Below are positions 59,181 to 64,000 of a DNA stretch of 64,000 nucleotides, piece after piece. The first letter of the stretch is position 1. Each line of letters opens with the position of its first letter. Position numbers and translations under genes: made by a program. The DNA is taken from positions 62,001-126,000 of the forward strand of contig FMXS01000008.1 in the NCBI GenBank assembly GCA_900104495.1. Reading direction: 5' to 3'. The notes beneath the pieces are model-generated. The model saw only the letters and a program-made list of their open reading frames with translations. It had not been told where the DNA came from and did no database searches. Source of the DNA: Ruminococcaceae bacterium FB2012. Lineage in GTDB: Bacteria > Bacillota > Clostridia > Oscillospirales > Ruminococcaceae.

Positions 59181-61313
59181 ATGGTGAAGTTCGGCAACTT
59201 CATAGTCAAGCACAGGATACTGATACTCATCATCGGCGTGCTTATGCTGATACCCTGTGCCATAGGCTATTTCACCACCCGCACCAACTACGACATCCTC
59301 TCTTACCTGCCCAAGGACATCGAAACGATGAAAGGACAGGACATCCTCAGCGAGGACTTCGGCAAAGCGGGCTTCTCAATGGTAATGCTGGACGGAATGA
59401 AAGACAAGGAAGTCTCTGCGGCAAAGAAGAAAATGGAAGCCGTTGAAGGCGTGGCCAGCGTGGTCTGGTACGACTCCATAGCCGACATAACCCTTCCGAA
59501 AGAGCTCCTTCCTCAGAAGCTTTACGACTTCTTCAATGCCGACAACGGCAACTCCACACTGCTGATCGTCTTTTTCAAAGACACCACGGCAGCAGACATT
59601 ACTCTTGCGGCAGTGGACGAGATAAGAGAGATCTCCAGGGAACAGTGCTTCGTCAGCGGAATGAGCGCAATATCGGACGATATGAAGATCATCGCCGAGA
59701 GCGAGACGCTGATGTACATTCTGATAGCGGTCCTGCTGGTATCGCTGGTGCTGGCGATCACAATGGATTCCTTCCTGATCCCCGTGTTTTTCATGCTCAG
59801 CGTGGGCATGGCGGTGGTCTACAACTTAGGCACCAACTTCATCGCCGGGGAGATCTCCTTCCTGACCAAAGCGCTGGCGGCGGTGCTTCAGCTGGGCGTC
59901 ACCATGGACTACTCCATCTTCCTCTACCACAGCTACCTTGAAAACAAGGAAAAGTTCCCCGGGGACAACGAAGCGGCTATGGGAAATGCAATAGCCGGAA
60001 CTATCGTTTCGGTGGTGGGCTCCTCCATTACCACGGTGGCAGGCTTCCTTGCGATGTGCTTCATGAGCTACACTCTCGGATTTGACATCGGTATCGTTAT
60101 GGCGAAGGGCGTTGTCTTCGGAGTTATCTGCTGCATCACGGTGCTGCCTTCGATGATACTCATTTTCGACAAGGCCATCACCAAGACCAGACACAGGGAC
60201 TTCATCCCCTCGCTGGACGGCGTTGCAAGGTTCATAGTCAAGCACGCGGGCGTGTTCATCACCATATTCTTCATCCTGCTTTCGCCTGCGGTATACGGCA
60301 ACTTCAACAACAAGCTCTACTACAAACTGGATTCCACGCTCCCCGCCGACCTTTCAAGCGTGGTGGCCAACACCAAGCTGGCCGAGGAGTACGGCATGAA
60401 CACCACCCACATGATACTGGCACCTACAAGTCTTTCTCCCAAGGAGACCCGCCGTATGTGCGAAGAGGTGGAAAAGCTGGATGGCGTTACGATGGTCATG
60501 GGCCTTGATTCGCTGATAGGCTCCAAGATCCCCGTGGACGTCATCCCCGAAAAGCTCACGGGCCTGCTGGAAAGCAAGGACTGGAAGCTGATAATGGTGG
60601 GTTCGGAATACGAATGCGCCTCCGATGCGGTGAACTCTCAATGCGAAGAGATAAAGGACATCATCGCGGGCTACGACAGCAATGCGATGCTGATAGGCGA
60701 GGCTCCCGCCACAAAGGACCTTATCGACATCACCAACCGTGACTTCAAGGTGGTAAATCTGCTGTCCATAGGCGCGATCTTCATCATCATCTTCTTCGTG
60801 CTGAAAAGCATCTCCCTGCCGATCATACTTGTTTCGGTCATCGAGTTCGCGATCTTCGTGAATATGGGCATCCCCACGTTTATGGGCACAAAGGTCGCCT
60901 TTATCGCATCCATCGTTATCGGCACCATTCAGCTGGGCGCCACCGTGGACTACGCCATACTGATGACCACCCGCTACAAACTGGAGCGGAGCCTGGGCGC
61001 CGACAAGCACACAGCGGTGACTACGGCCCTTTCCACTTCGATAAAGTCGGTAATGGTCTCGGCGCTGGGATTCTTCGCCGCCACCTTCGGCGTAGGTGTG
61101 TATTCCGAGATAGGCCTTATCTCGGAGCTGTGCATACTCCTTGCAAGAGGCGCGATGATCTCGATGTTCACGGTAATATTCGCTCTGCCCTCCTTCCTTA
61201 TGGCGCTTGACAGAGTTATCTGCGCCACGACAATGGGCATCAAGCCCAAGAGAGCGGGCTTCGGAAGCAGAAGACATTTCATAAAAGACAATACATGGGA
61301 GGCAAGATCATGA
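59181..61313 (+). CDS. MMPL/RND-family membrane transporter
   Basis: A 710-residue exporter with two homologous halves, each one helix, a large extracytoplasmic domain, then five helices. First half: TM1 about 9-29 (HRILILIIGVLMLIPCAIG), domain to about 175, helices 180-335 including LQLGVTMDYSIFLYHSYLE (the MMPL GxxxDY motif). Second half repeats this with IQLGATVDYAILMTTRYKLE. These Asp-Tyr pairs form the proton relay. The family moves lipids or lipopeptides; the extracytoplasmic domains here are short. Stop overlaps the next gene by ATGA. Preceded by AAGGAGCTGA. Confidence 0.92.
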   Translation: MVKFGNFIVKHRILILIIGVLMLIPCAIGYFTTRTNYDILSYLPKDIETMKGQDILSEDFGKAGFSMVMLDGMKDKEVSAAKKKMEAVEGVASVVWYDSIADITLPKELLPQKLYDFFNADNGNSTLLIVFFKDTTAADITLAAVDEIREISREQCFVSGMSAISDDMKIIAESETLMYILIAVLLVSLVLAITMDSFLIPVFFMLSVGMAVVYNLGTNFIAGEISFLTKALAAVLQLGVTMDYSIFLYHSYLENKEKFPGDNEAAMGNAIAGTIVSVVGSSITTVAGFLAMCFMSYTLGFDIGIVMAKGVVFGVICCITVLPSMILIFDKAITKTRHRDFIPSLDGVARFIVKHAGVFITIFFILLSPAVYGNFNNKLYYKLDSTLPADLSSVVANTKLAEEYGMNTTHMILAPTSLSPKETRRMCEEVEKLDGVTMVMGLDSLIGSKIPVDVIPEKLTGLLESKDWKLIMVGSEYECASDAVNSQCEEIKDIIAGYDSNAMLIGEAPATKDLIDITNRDFKVVNLLSIGAIFIIIFFVLKSISLPIILVSVIEFAIFVNMGIPTFMGTKVAFIASIVIGTIQLGATVDYAILMTTRYKLERSLGADKHTAVTTALSTSIKSVMVSALGFFAATFGVGVYSEIGLISELCILLARGAMISMFTVIFALPSFLMALDRVICATTMGIKPKRAGFGSRRHFIKDNTWEARS

Positions 61314-64000
61314 AATATACAAAGGTGATAGCCGCAGTCCTTGCGATACTTCTTTCGGCAGGCGCTACGGTGGCTTATGCTAAGAATCAGGACGATGAAA
61401 GCGAAAACGTAAAGACAGTCTCGGCTTCAAAGACCGAGGAGACTGCTCTCCGGAAAGCAGGCGAAGGCGAGCCCGAAAAGGACGAGACGGTCTACGTCCT
61501 CTATTCCAGCGGCAACGATGTGAAAGAGGTCATCGTCAGCGACTGGCTCCAGAATGCCAAGGCTCTTGAAAGCATCGCGGACGTTTCCGACCTGACGAAT
61601 ATCGAGAACGTCAAGGGCTACGAAGATTTCGCCAAGGACGGCGAGAACCTTACCTGGAACGCCAAGGGCGCGGATATCTACTATCAGGGCAAGACCGACA
61701 AGGAACTTCCCATGACCGTTAAGATCACCTACTTCCTGGACGGCAAGGAAATGTCCGCCGAGGAGATCGCCGGAAAGAGCGGCAAGGTGACTATCCGCTA
61801 CGACTATACAAACACTCTGAAAAGCAAGCAGACCGTTGACGGCAAGGAGTACGAGGTATGCGTGCCCTTCCTTATGGCCAGCGGCACGATATTGGATTCG
61901 CAGAAGTTCTCCAACGTCACCGTCACCAACGGAAAGGTCTTCTCCGACGGTTCAAGACTTATAGCCGTGGGCGTGGCTATGCCCGGCATCCACGACAGCC
62001 TGGGTCTCAGCAAGGACCTGGACCTTGAGCTTCCCGAGTCCTTTGAGATCACCGCAGATGTCACCGACTTCGAGACCACCACTTCCATGACCATTGCTAC
62101 CAACCAGTTCTTCTCCGACCTGGAGCTGGAGCATACCGATAAGATAGACGACCTCCGCGAGAAGTTGGGTCAGCTGGTGGATGCGGCTGAACAGCTTGCA
62201 GACGGCACCGTAAAGCTCTACGACGGCATCAAGGAACTGAACAGCGGCGCCAAGGAACTTGCAAAGGGCGCCAAGGACGCCAAGGACGGCTCCGATAAGC
62301 TGGCGGACGGTTCCGCCAAGCTGGCCGACGGCGCTTCCAAGCTGGCGGACGGCACCAAGAGCGCCTACGACGGCTCCGCCAAGCTGGCTGACGGCCTTGC
62401 TTCCGCAAAGGACGGCTCCGCCAAGCTGGCTTCGGGCCTTGCCTCCGCAAAGGACGGCACCGGCAAGATAGCCGCCAACGTCCCCGCGCTCTCCGAGGGC
62501 ATCGGACAGCTGAACATCGGCGGTTCACAGCTGATGAACGGCGCAAAGCAGGTCTCCGACGGCGCACTTCTCCTTTCCGACGGTGCCAGGACCCTTGACG
62601 AGAATATGCAGAAGCTGGCCTCCGGCGCGGCTCAGGCCAAGGATGGCGCAGGAAAGCTCACAGCGGGCCTCAAAGAGGCCAAGTCCGGCACCGAACAGCT
62701 GAAGAACGGGGCTCCCGCTCTGGCTGAGGGCATCGGCAAGCTCTCCGACGGCGGCAAGCAGGTAGCCGACGGCGCAAAGCAGATCGCAGGCGGCACTTCA
62801 CAGCTCTCCGACGGCGCCAAGACCCTTGACGAGAATATGCAGACCCTCGCAGGCGGCGCGGCACAGGCCAAGACAGGCTCCGCAAGCCTTTCCAAGGGGC
62901 TGGGAGACGTCAAGAACGGCACCGCTCAGATGGCGGCGGCAGTACCCGCTCTTACCGCAGGAGTTTCCACTCTTAACGGCGGCGGACAGCAGGTAGCCGG
63001 CGGAGCCAAGCAGGTATCCGACGGTGCGGCACAGCTCTCACAGGGCGCGGAGCAGCTCGATACCAACACCAAGACCCTCTCCGGAGGCATCTCCGAACTG
63101 AACGAGAGCATGGGCGGCCTTTCCGCAGGTGCGGCAGCCGTAGACCAGGGCGTAGATCAGGCGGCTGAAACTCTTGACAGCACTCTCGCCTACAACGAGC
63201 AGATCCTCACCGGGCTGGAGGGGCTCTATGCCGCCGAGACCGACGAGGCCAAGCAGGCTCAGCTGGGCACTATGATAGAGACCCTGAGGCAGACAATTGC
63301 CTATCAGCAGCAGGTAGCAGCCTCCATGAAAGAGGGCGGTGCACTCAAGACAGGTACGGTACAGCTTTCACAGGGCGCACAGGCGGCTGCGGCAGGCACA
63401 CAGACCCTTGCCGAAGGCGCGGCGGCTCTCGCAGAGGGCACAGGCACCCTTTCGGGCTCCGCGAAGAAGCTGGCGGAAGGCGCAAAGACCGTTTCCGACG
63501 GCTCGGCACAGCTCAGCTCCGGCATCGGCAGTCTGGCCGAAAAGAGCGGAACGCTCGTTAACGGCATCAACAGCCTGAACGACGGCATGACCAAGCTCAG
63601 CACCGGCGCCGCACAGCTGGATACCGCTCTGGGACAGATCTCCGGCGGAGCCTCTCAGCTGGCAGGCGGCACCTCCAAGCTCTCCACTTCGGCGGAGCAG
63701 CTGGCGGGCGGCGCGGCAAACCTTTCCGCGGGAGCGGATTCCCTCAGCCAGGGCATAGATCAGCTGGCTGAAAAGAGCGGTGCGCTGATAACAGGCATCA
63801 CCAAGCTGGACACCGGGATGTCCGCACTCGTGACCGGCTCGGGAGACCTTGAAACGGCTCTCGGACAGATCTCCGGCGGAGCCTCCCAGCTGGCGGAAGG
63901 CACCAAGAAACTCTCCGATTCTTCGGTACAGCTTTCCGACGGTGCAAAGCAGGTATCCGACGGCGCTGCCAGCCTTTCCGGCGGCATCGGACAGCTTGCC
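61310..64000 (+). CDS. Secreted heptad-repeat (xxxLxxG) coiled-coil protein, partial, YhgE/Pip-like
   Basis: At least 897 residues, running off the right edge. Signal peptide-like start MKYTKVIAAVLAILLSAGAT, an N-terminal beta-rich domain (about 40-265, VYVLYSSGNDVKEVIVSDWL, MTVKITYFLDGKEM), then a very long run of seven-residue units with Leu and Gly/Ala at fixed places (QLADGTVKLYDG, KLADGSAKLADG, QLSDGAKTLDEN, QVSDGAAQLSQG), the X-X-X-Leu-X-X-Gly heptads of YhgE/phage-infection-protein relatives. Higher-order repeats of about 230 bp are visible. It is ATGA-coupled to the MMPL gene and probably forms an extracellular fibre or stalk working with that transporter. Confidence 0.88.
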   Translation, partial: MKYTKVIAAVLAILLSAGATVAYAKNQDDESENVKTVSASKTEETALRKAGEGEPEKDETVYVLYSSGNDVKEVIVSDWLQNAKALESIADVSDLTNIENVKGYEDFAKDGENLTWNAKGADIYYQGKTDKELPMTVKITYFLDGKEMSAEEIAGKSGKVTIRYDYTNTLKSKQTVDGKEYEVCVPFLMASGTILDSQKFSNVTVTNGKVFSDGSRLIAVGVAMPGIHDSLGLSKDLDLELPESFEITADVTDFETTTSMTIATNQFFSDLELEHTDKIDDLREKLGQLVDAAEQLADGTVKLYDGIKELNSGAKELAKGAKDAKDGSDKLADGSAKLADGASKLADGTKSAYDGSAKLADGLASAKDGSAKLASGLASAKDGTGKIAANVPALSEGIGQLNIGGSQLMNGAKQVSDGALLLSDGARTLDENMQKLASGAAQAKDGAGKLTAGLKEAKSGTEQLKNGAPALAEGIGKLSDGGKQVADGAKQIAGGTSQLSDGAKTLDENMQTLAGGAAQAKTGSASLSKGLGDVKNGTAQMAAAVPALTAGVSTLNGGGQQVAGGAKQVSDGAAQLSQGAEQLDTNTKTLSGGISELNESMGGLSAGAAAVDQGVDQAAETLDSTLAYNEQILTGLEGLYAAETDEAKQAQLGTMIETLRQTIAYQQQVAASMKEGGALKTGTVQLSQGAQAAAAGTQTLAEGAAALAEGTGTLSGSAKKLAEGAKTVSDGSAQLSSGIGSLAEKSGTLVNGINSLNDGMTKLSTGAAQLDTALGQISGGASQLAGGTSKLSTSAEQLAGGAANLSAGADSLSQGIDQLAEKSGALITGITKLDTGMSALVTGSGDLETALGQISGGASQLAEGTKKLSDSSVQLSDGAKQVSDGAASLSGGIGQLA

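Overview
The window is about 57% G+C by eye. It reads as a chromosome segment of a spore-forming, Gram-positive anaerobe of the Clostridia, most likely Oscillospirales/Ruminococcaceae. The grounds are an alpha/beta-type SASP, SpoVAD and SpoVAE, a CIRCE-controlled groESL, consensus sigma-A promoters, strong GGAGG ribosome binding sites, ATGA-coupled genes and a MarR-linked GH2 beta-mannosidase. No rRNA, tRNA, CRISPR array, phage or transposase gene was recognised. The last gene runs off the right edge and an HTH gene runs off the left.

Layout. 0-6 kb: HTH fragment, phosphatase, membrane protein, RluA, lipoprotein, CBS protein, a 36-codon coupled ORF and a DacF-like carboxypeptidase. 6.6-8.3 kb: potassium channel and an orphan ABC ATPase. 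8.9-22.2 kb (minus): a long co-directional block, from SGNH hydrolase, DUF4358, MBOAT acyltransferase and three DHHW proteins (one broken), which form a cell-surface O-acetylation module, into dus, rsmI, rimI, a tRNA methyltransferase, tsaD and polA. 22.3-27.5 kb: NUDIX hydrolase, a two-component system, then a VTC-like protein with DUF4956. 27.6-34.2 kb: groESL, murC, lexA, a zinc-ribbon protein and cardiolipin synthase. 34.6-39.4 kb (minus): MarR-operator promoter, beta-mannosidase, MarR, ABC half-exporter, 48-aa membrane peptide. 40-42 kb: purine permease and phosphoribosyltransferase. 42-49 kb: SpoVB/MurJ-like flippase, LRR lipoprotein, SpoVAD/AE, SASP, RqcP, HU, MazG. 49.9-55.5 kb (minus): an ACP-led acyl-chain operon (ACP, KS-CLF fusion, ketoreductase, dehydratase, FMN reductase, PlsX homologue). 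55.8-57.8 kb: small charged protein and a Cache-GGDEF protein. 58-64 kb: TetR, a five-operator divergent promoter, an MMPL/RND transporter and a giant heptad-repeat protein.

Two things stand out. The first is the acyl operon. It encodes an intact ketosynthase fused to a catalytically dead second ketosynthase, like the KS-CLF pair of polyene/PUFA and type II polyketide synthases, with KR, DH and ACP but no recognisable enoyl reductase. The second is a family of long (about 270-670 bp) composite GC-rich repeats, about ten clear copies plus one doubtful. Their modules keep a fixed order. Eight copies start at or within a few bases of a stop codon in the sense orientation and sometimes supply the stop or a C-terminal tail. 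Most long copies carry a variable hairpin that looks like an intrinsic terminator. A separate family of paired short palindromes sits in three successive spacers of the polA-rsmI operon.
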